The position numbers and the translations under genes are program-made. From an uncultured Pelagibacteraceae bacterium (GTDB lineage Bacteria > Pseudomonadota > Alphaproteobacteria > Pelagibacterales > Pelagibacteraceae), in the NCBI GenBank assembly GCA_902543295.1, contig CACBXW010000005.1, forward strand, positions 62,001-126,000: 64,000 nucleotides of DNA. Direction: 5' to 3'. The notes beneath the pieces were generated by a model that saw nothing but the letters and a program-made list of their open reading frames with translations, was not told where the DNA came from and did not search any database. Of the stretch, positions 26,513 through 36,341 are shown one piece after another; position 1 is the first letter of the stretch; every line of letters begins with the position of its first letter.

Positions 26513-27285
26513 TATTTAAATTTCCTCAAATTAGTTAGTGTTTTTAGTTCTAAGCCATTATCTATTAAATTATTTTTTATAGATATAGCTGTAGCTAAAG
26601 AACTTTCGTTATCGCCATGTATACACACAGAGTCTATTTCACAAGGTATTTGCTTTCCGCTGTGACAATTAATGGCTTGGTTCTGAACCATGCTTAAAAC
26701 GTGACTTTTTGCTTTATCTGGATCTGTAATAAGTGCATTAGGCTCTTTTCTAGATACTAAGTTTCCATTATCTTCATAATTTCTGTCTGCAAAAATCTCA
26801 CATGCTATCCTCATATCAAATTTCTTTGCTGCTTCTTCCATCTTTGAACCTGTAGGCACTAAATAAATTAAATCTTTATTAAAATTACAGATTGATTTTG
26901 CAATGATTGTTGCAAGCTCAATATCTTCGCAAGCCATATTATTTAATGCACCATGTGGTTTAATATGTGTAACGATCTCACCATGTTTTTCAGCTATATT
27001 TTGTAAAATTTCATACTGATCAATTAATAATTTATTTATTTCATCTGACGATAAATTTAGTCTTTTACGTCCAAAGTTTTCTGGATCATTAAATGATGGA
27101 TGTGCGCCTATGCTAACACCGTTTTTCTTACAAATTTTTACAACTTGGTTCATGCTATCTTCATCACCAGCATGATAACCACAAGCAACATTAGCTGAAT
27201 TGACAATTTCTAGTAATTTTGGATCATTTTCATCTGAATGATGCTTTGATTTTTCACCTAAATCACAATTGATATTAATTTCCAT
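26512..27285 (-). CDS. pxpA: 5-oxoprolinase subunit A (LamB/YcsF family)
   Basis: 257 residues with the family signature ININCDLGE at 2-10, SANVACGYHAGD near 30-41, VSIGAHPSFNDPENFGR and the IKPHGALNN segment near 105-113. PxpABC hydrolyses 5-oxoproline to glutamate with ATP. It is divergent from pxpB and pxpC with 27 bp between starts, so one short region controls all three subunits. 5-oxoproline is a damage product of glutamine and of glutathione turnover. Confidence 0.93.
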   Translation of the reverse strand: MEININCDLGEKSKHHSDENDPKLLEIVNSANVACGYHAGDEDSMNQVVKICKKNGVSIGAHPSFNDPENFGRKRLNLSSDEINKLLIDQYEILQNIAEKHGEIVTHIKPHGALNNMACEDIELATIIAKSICNFNKDLIYLVPTGSKMEEAAKKFDMRIACEIFADRNYEDNGNLVSRKEPNALITDPDKAKSHVLSMVQNQAINCHSGKQIPCEIDSVCIHGDNESSLATAISIKNNLIDNGLELKTLTNLRKFK

Positions 27286-27312
27286 ACTAATAAATCATAA
27301 GTATAACATGGT

Positions 27313-27987
27313 ATGATAAAAAATATATTAAATCTTGGTGACGCAGCTTTGTATTGTGACTTTGGAAGTGATGTAAATCAAGAAATTAATTCAAATGTTA
27401 TCAAATATTTTTACCATATAAAAAAATTAAATTTAAAAGGTATCACAAACTTAACTCCATCATATAATAAATTAATAATTTCATATGATTTAAATATACA
27501 TTCTTTTTTATCTTTAAAAAAAAAAATTGAAAATATAGAGATTAAAGAAAACAATAAATTAGAAAAAAACTTAATCGAAATTCCTGTGTGCTGTGATAAT
27601 AATTTTGCATTAGATATTAAAAGGGTTGAAAATAAACTAAAATTAAAATCAGAAATAATCCTAGAAAAATTTTTTAGCAAAAATTACTTTTGTTATATGA
27701 CAGGATTTGTGGCTGGCATGCCTTTTCTTGGTGATCTTAACCAGGAAATGAGATTAAAAAGATTAGAAACACCAAGAGTTAAAGTTCCAAAAGGTTCAGT
27801 TGGAATAACAGAACAATTTTGTAACATATACACTTTTGAGACACCTGGGGGATGGAATATTTTGGGAAATACACCACAAAATATTTTCGACACATCTAAT
27901 CAATCAAACCCTAATCTTGTTAATCCAGGTGATACAATAAAATTTTATAGAATAACTTTAGATCAATATAATGAAATCAAAAGATAG
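27313..27987 (+). CDS. pxpB: 5-oxoprolinase subunit B (KipI-like)
   Basis: 224 residues. N-terminal domain with NLGDAALYCDFG and the C-terminal carboxyltransferase-1 domain with YFCYMTGFVAGMPFLGDL, PRVKVPKGSVGI and TPGGWNILGNTP, all typical of KipI/PxpB. Works as a complex with PxpC and PxpA in the cytoplasm. The start of pxpC overlaps its end by 17 bases. Confidence 0.93.
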   Translation: MIKNILNLGDAALYCDFGSDVNQEINSNVIKYFYHIKKLNLKGITNLTPSYNKLIISYDLNIHSFLSLKKKIENIEIKENNKLEKNLIEIPVCCDNNFALDIKRVENKLKLKSEIILEKFFSKNYFCYMTGFVAGMPFLGDLNQEMRLKRLETPRVKVPKGSVGITEQFCNIYTFETPGGWNILGNTPQNIFDTSNQSNPNLVNPGDTIKFYRITLDQYNEIKR

Positions 27988-28927
27988 AAACTACTTTAAA
28001 ATTTTAAGAGCTGGTATCAATACCACATATCAAGACTTAGGAAGAAATAATTTATACCATATTGGTATTCCTTTTAGCGGAGCGATGGATAAAAGAAATT
28101 TTCAATTGTTAAACTCACTTCTACAAAATGATTACAATTCACCTGTAATAGAATTTGCTTATCAAGGCCCACATTTGAAGTATTTTGGAAAAGATATTTT
28201 TTTTTGTATTTCTGGAAATGTATCATTTAAAATTATAACAAAAGAGGGTGTTATTGACGGTAATTCCTACCAATGTTATTTGTTAAAAAATGGTGATGAA
28301 GTCGATATCCGTTCAACCAACAAGTCTGTTTATGGATATTTTTCGATTAATGGAACTTTTGGTGTTGATTATTATTGGGGAAGCTGTTCAATAAATACAC
28401 AAGCTCAAATTGGACCAAATAACGGGAATAAATTTTCTAAAGATTTAGAAATTGAAATAATTGATATTAATAATTCTTTTAACAAAAGAAAACTCGATTA
28501 CTTAGGTGGCACTATTGAAAATATAAGGGTCATTAAAGGCACAAACTATGATTATTTTTCTGAGTCTTCACAAAATAAATTCTTTAAAGAAAGTTTTAAA
28601 ATTACAAAACTTTCAGACAGGATGGGTATGAGATTAGAAGGTCCAAAAATTGAAAATATCGTTGATCCTAACATAAAATCTGAAGGTCTAGTAAAAGGTG
28701 TAATTCAAATAACATCTGCTGGAGATCCAATAATTATGTTATCAGATCATGGGACTATTGGTGGATATCCGAAGATTGCAACTGTAATATCTGCTGACTA
28801 TGATCGACTGGTACAATTAGCACCAGGATCTAATATTAAATTTAAAGATGTGAGCCTGGAGGATGCTGAAACATTATATAAACTTTATCAGATGGAGACT
28901 AATAATCTTATTTCTCAAATTAAATGA
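27971..28927 (+). CDS. pxpC: 5-oxoprolinase subunit C (KipA-like)
   Basis: 318 residues of the biotin-dependent carboxyltransferase-2-like fold: ILRAGINTTYQDLGRNN, GIPFSGAMDKRNFQLLN, PVIEFAYQGPHLKYF, SDRMGMRLEGP and the SDHGTIGGYPKIATV motif near the C-terminus. Partner of PxpB. The ATGA overlap to the EamA permease at its end links a transporter to the same transcript. Confidence 0.93.
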   Translation: MKSKDRNYFKILRAGINTTYQDLGRNNLYHIGIPFSGAMDKRNFQLLNSLLQNDYNSPVIEFAYQGPHLKYFGKDIFFCISGNVSFKIITKEGVIDGNSYQCYLLKNGDEVDIRSTNKSVYGYFSINGTFGVDYYWGSCSINTQAQIGPNNGNKFSKDLEIEIIDINNSFNKRKLDYLGGTIENIRVIKGTNYDYFSESSQNKFFKESFKITKLSDRMGMRLEGPKIENIVDPNIKSEGLVKGVIQITSAGDPIIMLSDHGTIGGYPKIATVISADYDRLVQLAPGSNIKFKDVSLEDAETLYKLYQMETNNLISQIK

Positions 28928-29796
28928 ATTTAATTACAAAATTACCAGGGCCGCTTTTGATTTTTTTTGGTGCTTTCAGTTTAAGTTTTGGAGGGTTGAT
29001 AGTCAAATCTTTCGAAGGTTCCACTCTATGGCAGATTCTATTTTGGAGATCAGTTTTTTTTATAATTGTAGTTCTGATGTTTCTAATTATTAGTTATAAG
29101 CAAAATTTTATTTCAGCATTTTATAAATCTGGAATCCCTGGTCTTATTGGAGGTATTATACTTGCGTGTGGCTTTAGTGGTTATGTTTTTGCAATGTATA
29201 ATACTACTGTAGCAAATACTAATTTTATAATTCAAACCCAAACATTATTTTTAGCAATTTTTGGATATATCTTTTTAAAAGAAAAAATAAACTTAATAAC
29301 ATTAACTTCTATAGTTTTAGCAATTTCAGGAATAATTTTGATGGTTGGAAGCTCATTAACAGCTGGACAAATGAGTGGAAATATTGCTGCTTTTATTATG
29401 CCAATATCATTCGCAACATTAATTTTAATAGTTAGAAAATTTCCAAGTGTAGATATGGTTCCATTACAATTTATCGCAGGCTTTATTGCTTTGATCATTG
29501 GATATTTTATGTCTAAAACGATCTTTATATCTTTAAATGACATTTTTTTGGGATTTTTAGCTGGTTTTTTCCAACTTGGTTTTGGTTTTATTTTTATTAC
29601 AATTGGTGCTAGATCTACACCTTCAGCCTTAGTTGGAATCATAATGTTATCAGAGGCAGTTTTAGGACCTTTTTGGGCGTGGATGTTTATAAATGAAAAT
29701 CCTCCAACCAGCGTTTTAATTGGTGGTTTAATAGTTATATTTGCAGTTTTAATACAATTTCTTTCACTTATGAAAAAAAAAAGTGCAACAAATTAG
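28924..29796 (+). CDS. EamA/DMT-superfamily permease
   Basis: 290 residues, ten predicted helices in two five-helix EamA repeats. The end of the first repeat reads YNTTVANTNFIIQTQTLFLAIFGYIFLKEKINL (key residues near 83-115) and of the second SEAVLGPFWAWMFINENP. Family members export or import amino acids, nucleotides or other metabolites. Four-base overlap with pxpC. Substrate unknown. The tandem glycine riboswitch begins 37 bp downstream. Confidence 0.88.
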   Translation: MNLITKLPGPLLIFFGAFSLSFGGLIVKSFEGSTLWQILFWRSVFFIIVVLMFLIISYKQNFISAFYKSGIPGLIGGIILACGFSGYVFAMYNTTVANTNFIIQTQTLFLAIFGYIFLKEKINLITLTSIVLAISGIILMVGSSLTAGQMSGNIAAFIMPISFATLILIVRKFPSVDMVPLQFIAGFIALIIGYFMSKTIFISLNDIFLGFLAGFFQLGFGFIFITIGARSTPSALVGIIMLSEAVLGPFWAWMFINENPPTSVLIGGLIVIFAVLIQFLSLMKKKSATN

Positions 29797-29832
29797 AGCT
29801 ATAAATTTATATTAGTTATGTTATAAGATTTT

Positions 29833-29985
29833 ATACGGGAGAGACTACTTTTGTAGCGCCGAAGGAGCAACCACCCCGGAAACTCTCAGGCAAATGGACC
29901 GTACATATTAACTCTGGAAAGAGAATTATTCTCGCCGAAGGAGCAAATCTCTCAGGCAAAAAGACAGAGGGGGCATAAAGAGTTA
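29833..29985 (+). promoter_or_regulatory. Tandem glycine riboswitch (gcvT type) upstream of gcvTHP
   Basis: Two aptamers with the family signatures GCCGAAGGAGCAA and CTCTCAGGCAAA each occur twice. Aptamer 1 spans about 29834-29903, closed by TACGG with CCGTA; aptamer 2 spans about 29910-29984, closed by AACTCT (29910-29915) with AGAGTT (29979-29984). The closing helix of aptamer 2 ends three bases before the gcvT ATG, and no terminator hairpin lies between, so control of translation initiation is more likely than of termination. Glycine-sensing RNAs of this type are known upstream of gcvT in SAR11. Confidence 0.95.
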
Positions 29986-29987
29986 AT

Positions 29988-31094
29988 ATGAGTATAAAAA
30001 AAACATCGTTAAATAATCTCCATATCAAGTATGGCGCAAAGCTTGTAGAGTTTGCTGGATATCAAATGCCCATCCAATATAAATATGGAATTATACAAGA
30101 GCATAAATACACACGTTCACACTCTGGTATTTTTGATGTTTCTCATATGGGTCAATTATTTATATCGGGTGGTGATGATCTTACAAATGAGCTCGAGAAG
30201 ATTTTTCCTGCGGATTTGAAAAAATTGAAAACTAATCAAAGTAAGTATTCATTTTTAATGAATAACAAAGGAGGAATTCAGGACGATCTGATAATTACCA
30301 AAACATCTGATGGATTTTTAATTATCTTGAATGCTGCATGCAAGTATAATGATTATGAAGTAATAAAATCTAAGCTTGATAATCAATATAAATTAAATCT
30401 TGACGAGTCATTGTCATTAATTGCATTACAGGGCCCCGAAGCTAAAAATGTTTTAAATAAAGTTATACTTGGTTGTGACAGTCTAAAATTTATGAACGGA
30501 AACAACTATGTCTATAAAAACGAAAAAGTATACATAACTAGATCAGGATATACTGGTGAGGATGGATTTGAAATTTCTATAAAAAATAGTGATGCTGAAA
30601 CTTTTGTAGAAAGTTTGATAGAAAATGGATCTAAATTGATTGGCTTAGGAGCAAGAGATACATTAAGAATGGAAGCTGGACTCTGCTTGTATGGAAATGA
30701 TTTAGACAACGATACAAGTCCTATCGAAGCTAATCTAAAATGGGCAATACCTAAGAGCAGAATTGAGACTGAATTTGTTGGATCAGAAGTTTTAAAAAAC
30801 CAATTTCAAAGCGGAGTAAAAAAATTGAGAGTTGGCATAAAACCAGACAGCAAAGTAATTGCTAGAGGAAATACCAAAATTTACAATGATAAAAATCAAG
30901 AAATTGGGAAAGTAACAAGTGGTACATTTGGACCGAGCGTTGAACATCCAATAGCAATGGGATATGTCGATAATAGTTATTCAACTGTAAATACAAAAAT
31001 ATTTCTTGAAGTTAGAGGAAAAAAAATTCCTGCAAATATTTGTAACTTACCATTTTATAAAAAAAATTACGTAAAAGGGGAAATTAATGTCTGA
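29988..31094 (+). CDS. gcvT: Glycine cleavage system T protein (aminomethyltransferase)
   Basis: 368 residues. N-terminal [16 protein letters not shown], the folate-binding FDVSHMGQL, the catalytic-area Asp in GGIQDDLI, and [19 protein letters not shown] near 222-240. Transfers the methylene group of the aminomethyl-lipoyl H protein to tetrahydrofolate, releasing ammonia. First gene after the riboswitch; overlaps gcvH by eight bases. Confidence 0.97.
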   Translation: MSIKKTSLNNLHIKYGAKLVEFAGYQMPIQYKYGIIQEHKYTRSHSGIFDVSHMGQLFISGGDDLTNELEKIFPADLKKLKTNQSKYSFLMNNKGGIQDDLIITKTSDGFLIILNAACKYNDYEVIKSKLDNQYKLNLDESLSLIALQGPEAKNVLNKVILGCDSLKFMNGNNYVYKNEKVYITRSGYTGEDGFEISIKNSDAETFVESLIENGSKLIGLGARDTLRMEAGLCLYGNDLDNDTSPIEANLKWAIPKSRIETEFVGSEVLKNQFQSGVKKLRVGIKPDSKVIARGNTKIYNDKNQEIGKVTSGTFGPSVEHPIAMGYVDNSYSTVNTKIFLEVRGKKIPANICNLPFYKKNYVKGEINV

Positions 31095-31467
31095 AGTTAA
31101 ATATTCAAAAGAACATGAGTGGATTAAACTAGATGGAGAAGAAGCTACAATTGGAATAACTAAGCATGCAACAGAAATGCTTGGGGATATTGTATTTGCA
31201 GAACTTCCAGAGAAAGGCTCACATGTTGATAAAGATGGAACCGCTGGAGTGGTTGAGTCAACGAAAGCTGCTAGCGATGTTTACACTCCTGTTAGTGGAG
31301 AAGTTATAGATACAAATCAAATGATAGTTGATGATCCATCAAAAATAAATGAAGACCCAGAAGAGTCTGCATGGTTTTTTAAACTTAAAATAAAAGACAA
31401 ATCTGAAATGGATAGTCTTATGAATAAAGAAGAATATGAAAAATTTGCAAAGGAGACGTCAGCATAA
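31087..31467 (+). CDS. gcvH: Glycine cleavage system H protein
   Basis: 126 residues. [21 protein letters not shown] at the start and the lipoylated Lys60 in [12 protein letters not shown]. Shuttles the aminomethyl group between GcvP, GcvT and lipoamide dehydrogenase. A good Shine-Dalgarno (AAAAGGGGA) precedes the ATG. TAATG coupling to gcvP. Confidence 0.98.
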   Translation: MSEVKYSKEHEWIKLDGEEATIGITKHATEMLGDIVFAELPEKGSHVDKDGTAGVVESTKAASDVYTPVSGEVIDTNQMIVDDPSKINEDPEESAWFFKLKIKDKSEMDSLMNKEEYEKFAKETSA

Positions 31468-34337
31468 TGTTACCAAATTCAGAAAAAGATTTTATAAAAA
31501 GACACATTGGACCTTCTAAAGAAGACCAATCAAAAATGTTGAAAGAATTAAATTATCAATCAATAGATGATTTAATGAATAACACTGTTCCAGAAAAAAT
31601 AATGTTTAAAGGTGAGCTTAATATCGGAGAACCTAATTCAGAATATGAGGCGTTGAGAAAATTAAGAGCAATTTCAAAAAAAAATCATGTTTACTCAAAT
31701 TTTATTGGAATGGGTTATTATGGAACTTATACACCATATGTAATTTTAAGAAATATTTTAGAAAATCCAGGCTGGTATACATCATATACACCTTATCAGC
31801 CTGAAGTAGCTCAAGGAAGACTTGAGATGTTATTAAACTTTCAACAAATGATTGTTGATTTTACTGGAATGGATATCGCTAATGCTTCTTTATTGGATGA
31901 GGGTACAGCAGCAGCAGAAGCTGTGGGCCTAAGTCATAGATTAAATAAAAAAGATAGCAATTTAGTTTTTGTATCTGAGGATTGTCATCCTCAAACTATA
32001 AATGTAATTCAAACTAGAGCTGAACCAATGGGGTTAAAAGTTTTAGTTGGAAAAGAAGATGAAGTTTTAGACCAATTAAAAGAAGATCTTGTTTGTGGAA
32101 TTTTACAATATCCTGGAACTTTAGGAGATATTAAAGACCCAAGTGAAGCAATTAGCAAAATTCATAAAAAAAACGGTAAGGCTGTATTAGCTTGTGATTT
32201 ATTAGCTTTAGCAAAATTAAAAACTCCAAGAGAACTTGGCGCTGATATAGCAGTAGGAAGCTCTCAACGATTTGGAATACCAATGGGGTATGGAGGTCCA
32301 CATGCAGCATTTTTTGCAACTAAAGACGAGTATAAGAGATCGATGCCTGGTAGAATTGTTGGAGTGTCAGTTGATAGACATGGTAACAAGGCATATAGAT
32401 TATCTTTACAAACTAGAGAGCAACACATCAGAAGAGATAAGGCGACAAGCAATATTTGTACTGCACAAGCTTTATTAGCAATTGTTTCAGCAGCATATGC
32501 TATTTATCATGGTCCAGATGGAATTAAAAATATTTCTGAAAGAGTTTCTCAATTAGCAAAAAGTTTTGCTGATAAAATAAAACAGTCAGGTTATGAAATT
32601 TATTCTGATTATTTTTTTGATACTGTTACAATTATTACCAAAGAAAAGACTGATCAAATTTATAAAAATGCTCTAAATCAGAGAGTTAATATACGAAAAG
32701 TAAATTCTGAAATGCTTGCTGTCTCTTTCGATGAAAGAAAAAACGTTTATAGAGTAAATCAATTATTAAAAATTTTTAATGCTGCAGAATCAATAAAAAA
32801 AGAGGATCCTTCAGTTAAATTACCTAATTTACCAAAAAATTTATTAAGAACTTCAAAATATTTAGAGCATCCAATTTTTAACTTATATCATTCAGAAACT
32901 GAAATGCTTAGATATCTTAAAAAGCTAGAGGATAAGGATATAGCATTGAATAGAACTATGATAGCACTTGGGTCATGCACAATGAAGTTAAATGCTGCTG
33001 CTGAAATGATCCCGATTTCTTGGAAAGAATTTGCAGAACCTCATCCTTTTGTTCCAGTTGAACAAATGGAAGGTTTTAGAGATTTGTTTACTGATTTAAA
33101 AAATTGGTTGAGATCTATAACAGGTTTTTCCGGTGTTTCTCTACAACCTAATGCAGGCGCCCAAGGAGAATATGCAGGTCTAATGGTTATAAGAAAGTAC
33201 CACTTAGATAGAGATGAAGCTCATCGTAATATATGTTTAATCCCAAGTTCGGCACATGGTACAAATCCAGCAAGCGCACAGATGGTTGGAATGAAAGTGG
33301 TTGTCGTTAATTGTGATAAAGAGGGAAATGTAGATTTCGATGATTTAAAGAAAAAAGTAGAGCAACATTCAGAAAATCTCGCAGCTTTAATGGTAACTTA
33401 CCCATCTACCCATGGAGTATTTGAGGAAAAAATAAAAGATATTTGTGAGTTAGTTCATAAACATGGTGGACAGGTCTATATGGATGGAGCAAATTTAAAT
33501 GCCCTTGTTGGAGTTGCAAAGCCTGGAAATTTTGGTCCAGATGTTTGTCATATTAATCTGCATAAAACATTTTGTATTCCTCACGGTGGTGGTGGACCTG
33601 GAATGGGACCTATAGCTTGTAAAAAACATTTACAAGTTTATCTGCCTAATCATCCAGTAATAAAAGATTGCGGACCAACAAGTGGAATTGGAGCAGTATC
33701 AGCAGCTCCTTGGGGTAGCTCAAGTATTTTATCAATCTCTTGGATGTATATTAAAATGATGGGATCAGCAGGATTAAAGCTTGCTACTCAAGTTGCAATT
33801 TTAAACGCAAATTATATTGCTCACAGACTAAAAGATCACTTTCCGATTTTGTACAAAGGTGCAAATGGCAATGTTGCACATGAGTGCATAATTGATATTA
33901 GAAATATTAAATCTGAAACAGGGGTAACAGAAGAAGATATCGCTAAAAGAATGATAGATTTTGGATTTCACGCACCAACTATGTCATGGCCTGTTGCTGG
34001 CACTATGATGATAGAGCCAACCGAAAGTGAAGGATTATCAGAAATAGACAGATTTTGTGACACTTTAATTAAGATTAAACAAGAAATTGAAAAAATTAAA
34101 TCAGGTGAATTTGATAAAATTGATAATCCAATTAAAAATGCTCCTCACACTGATACTGAATTATCATCAGATGTATGGGAACATAAATATTCAAGACAAG
34201 AAGCAGCCTATCCTGCAAGTTTTCTAAAACAAAATAAATTTTGGCCTCCAGTTGCCAGGGTAGACAATGTTTATGGAGATAAAAATATATTCTGCACATG
34301 TCCAAGCATGGATGAATTTAAAGAAGACGCAGCATAG
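31467..34337 (+). CDS. gcvP: Glycine dehydrogenase (decarboxylating), glycine cleavage P protein
   Basis: 956 residues, the single-chain form with both halves fused. N-terminal FIKRHIGPSKEDQ, YTPYQPEVAQGRLE, TSLLDEGTAAAEA-like NASLLDEGTAAAEA, and in the second half the pyridoxal-phosphate Lys in NLHKTFCIPHGGGGPGMGP. Decarboxylates glycine and loads the aminomethyl group on GcvH. With GcvT and GcvH it turns glycine into CO2, NH3 and 5,10-methylene-THF. Followed after five bases by the COG2907 gene. Confidence 0.98.
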   Translation: MLPNSEKDFIKRHIGPSKEDQSKMLKELNYQSIDDLMNNTVPEKIMFKGELNIGEPNSEYEALRKLRAISKKNHVYSNFIGMGYYGTYTPYVILRNILENPGWYTSYTPYQPEVAQGRLEMLLNFQQMIVDFTGMDIANASLLDEGTAAAEAVGLSHRLNKKDSNLVFVSEDCHPQTINVIQTRAEPMGLKVLVGKEDEVLDQLKEDLVCGILQYPGTLGDIKDPSEAISKIHKKNGKAVLACDLLALAKLKTPRELGADIAVGSSQRFGIPMGYGGPHAAFFATKDEYKRSMPGRIVGVSVDRHGNKAYRLSLQTREQHIRRDKATSNICTAQALLAIVSAAYAIYHGPDGIKNISERVSQLAKSFADKIKQSGYEIYSDYFFDTVTIITKEKTDQIYKNALNQRVNIRKVNSEMLAVSFDERKNVYRVNQLLKIFNAAESIKKEDPSVKLPNLPKNLLRTSKYLEHPIFNLYHSETEMLRYLKKLEDKDIALNRTMIALGSCTMKLNAAAEMIPISWKEFAEPHPFVPVEQMEGFRDLFTDLKNWLRSITGFSGVSLQPNAGAQGEYAGLMVIRKYHLDRDEAHRNICLIPSSAHGTNPASAQMVGMKVVVVNCDKEGNVDFDDLKKKVEQHSENLAALMVTYPSTHGVFEEKIKDICELVHKHGGQVYMDGANLNALVGVAKPGNFGPDVCHINLHKTFCIPHGGGGPGMGPIACKKHLQVYLPNHPVIKDCGPTSGIGAVSAAPWGSSSILSISWMYIKMMGSAGLKLATQVAILNANYIAHRLKDHFPILYKGANGNVAHECIIDIRNIKSETGVTEEDIAKRMIDFGFHAPTMSWPVAGTMMIEPTESEGLSEIDRFCDTLIKIKQEIEKIKSGEFDKIDNPIKNAPHTDTELSSDVWEHKYSRQEAAYPASFLKQNKFWPPVARVDNVYGDKNIFCTCPSMDEFKEDAA

Positions 34338-34342
34338 CCTTA

Positions 34343-35581
34343 ATGCGAATTGCAGTAATTGGATCAGGCATTTCTGGTTTATCAGCAGCACAAAAGCTTT
34401 CCAAAAAACACCATGTTGATTTATTTGAAAGTGAAGATCATTTTGGTGGTCATTCATATACCCTAGATACTTTAATTAATGGTAAAAAAGTTCCTGTAGA
34501 TATTGGCTTTATTGTTTTTAATCATGAAACTTATCCAAATCTCATAAATTTTTTTAACGAATTAAAAATTGAAATTGAAAAAAGCGATATGTCATTTTCT
34601 GTTTCTGTAAAAGACACAAATTATGAATATTGTGGCAGAGGCTTAAATGGAATTTTTGCAAACAAATCTAATCTTTTTAATTTAAAATTTTTAAAAATGT
34701 TTTTTGATATTATAAATTTCTACAAAAAGTGTGATCAAATTAAAAGTTTAAATGAAGATATAACTCTTGGTGAATTTCTTGAAAAAAATAAATGGTCAAA
34801 AAATTTTATTAATTTTCATTTAATCCCAATGGTTTCTGCTATCTGGTCTATGCCACCAGTAGAAGCAAATCAAATGCCAATTAAATTTTTCTTAAAATTT
34901 TTTCAAAATCACGGACTTTTTAAATTAAAAAATAGACCACAATGGTACACAGTTGCCAAAAGAAGCAGAACTTATGTAGAGAAAGTATTAACTCAAATAA
35001 GTGGAGAATATTTTAAAAATTATAAAATTAGTTCGATAAAAAGAAATAAAATTGGTGTTCAAGTATATTATGGTGCTAGCAACGAATTTTTTGACTATGA
35101 TAAAGTTGTTATCGCTACTCATGCAGATGATGCATTGAAAATTTTGGGTGAGCCGACTGAGGATGAAAAAAAAATACTATCAAATTTCAAATACAAATCA
35201 AATCTAGCGGTAATACATACTGATGATGTATGTATGCCAAATAATAAAAAAGTTTGGTCTTCATGGAATTCCTTAGTTGATAAATCAGATATTAGTAAGA
35301 CATCATTAACTTATTGGTTGAACTTATTACAAAATCTGAAAACAGAAAAAAATATTTTCTTAACCTTAAATCCTTTTTTTGAAATAGATCAAAAAAAAAT
35401 CCTACAAAAAGTTAGTTTTACCCACCCTTATTTTGATCAAGATGCTTTGAATAATCAAAAATTATTAAAAGAAATACAAAATAAAAGAAATGTATTGTTT
35501 TGTGGAAGTTATTTTGGTTACGGTTTTCATGAAGATGGAATAAAATCATCCATTAATATGATTGAAAATCTAAATGATTAA
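34343..35581 (+). CDS. FAD-dependent amine-oxidase-like protein (COG2907)
   Basis: 412 residues. FAD motif GSGISGLSAA at 7-16, followed by FESEDHFGGHSYTLD (ribose-binding Glu), NFHLIPMVSAIWSMPP in the middle, and FCGSYFGYGFHEDGIKSS near the C-terminus, all typical of the COG2907 flavoproteins. These are regularly clustered with DUF1365 and a Cfa-type methyltransferase; related genes in other bacteria act in furan fatty acid formation or the singlet oxygen response. No signal peptide. Overlaps the DUF1365 gene by eight bases. Confidence 0.9.
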   Translation: MRIAVIGSGISGLSAAQKLSKKHHVDLFESEDHFGGHSYTLDTLINGKKVPVDIGFIVFNHETYPNLINFFNELKIEIEKSDMSFSVSVKDTNYEYCGRGLNGIFANKSNLFNLKFLKMFFDIINFYKKCDQIKSLNEDITLGEFLEKNKWSKNFINFHLIPMVSAIWSMPPVEANQMPIKFFLKFFQNHGLFKLKNRPQWYTVAKRSRTYVEKVLTQISGEYFKNYKISSIKRNKIGVQVYYGASNEFFDYDKVVIATHADDALKILGEPTEDEKKILSNFKYKSNLAVIHTDDVCMPNNKKVWSSWNSLVDKSDISKTSLTYWLNLLQNLKTEKNIFLTLNPFFEIDQKKILQKVSFTHPYFDQDALNNQKLLKEIQNKRNVLFCGSYFGYGFHEDGIKSSINMIENLND

Positions 35582-36341
35582 AAATTCCAATATCTACGAA
35601 GGAAAAGTAATTCATAAAAGATTTAAGCCAAAATATCACTTTTTTAAATACAACGTTTTCTCACTCTTTTTAGATCTTGATGAAATTAATTTAATACAAA
35701 AAAAAATTAAAATTTTTTCCAACAATAGTTTTAATATCTTGAGTTTTTATGACAAAGATCACGGACCTAGAGATGGTAGTGATTTAAAAGCCTGGGTAAT
35801 AGATAATTTAAAATCAAATAATATTCAATTTGAAAACATAAAGATAAAATTACTTTGTTATCCTAGAATATTTGGTTACGTATTTAATCCATTAAGTATT
35901 TTTTTCGTTTATGATAATCATTCAAAAATTATAGCTATATTGTATGAAGTTAAAAATACATTTGGTGAGCAACATACTTATATTTTTAAAGTCAACGACG
36001 AAAAAATAATTACAAATAGCTGTGAGAAAAAGTTTTTCGTTTCACCATTTATTGAAATGAAAAGTAATTACAATTTTAGAATCCTTAAACCTGAAAAAAC
36101 GTTATCCGTTATAATTGATCAAAGTGATAAGGATGGAAAATTGTTATATGCTTCACAAGATGGGGTTGCAAAAGAAATTAACAATAAAAATATGCTTATA
36201 TCTTATATTTCTCACCCTTTAATGACTTTTAAAGTTATTGCCGCAATTCATTTTGAAGCATTAAAATTATGGTTAAAGGGAGTTAAGTTAGTTAAAAAAA
36301 ATATAAAAATAAAAAATAACATTACGTTTGAAAAAAAATGA
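35574..36341 (+). CDS. DUF1365 family protein
   Basis: 255 residues. Begins NSNIYEGKVIHKRFKPKYHFFKYNVF, with the internal family motif PRIFGYVFNPLSIFFVYD near 101-118 and EVKNTFGEQHTYIF. The biochemical function of DUF1365 is not established; genomic linkage to COG2907 and Cfa proteins is strong in many proteobacteria. Overlaps the previous gene by eight and the following cfa by four bases, so translation is coupled through the set. Confidence 0.88.
   Translation: MIKNSNIYEGKVIHKRFKPKYHFFKYNVFSLFLDLDEINLIQKKIKIFSNNSFNILSFYDKDHGPRDGSDLKAWVIDNLKSNNIQFENIKIKLLCYPRIFGYVFNPLSIFFVYDNHSKIIAILYEVKNTFGEQHTYIFKVNDEKIITNSCEKKFFVSPFIEMKSNYNFRILKPEKTLSVIIDQSDKDGKLLYASQDGVAKEINNKNMLISYISHPLMTFKVIAAIHFEALKLWLKGVKLVKKNIKIKNNITFEKK

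Noticed and set aside
29831..30028. Minus-strand open frame across the gcvT leader
   Set aside because: It lies on the complement of the tandem glycine riboswitch, whose conserved bases explain the sequence.
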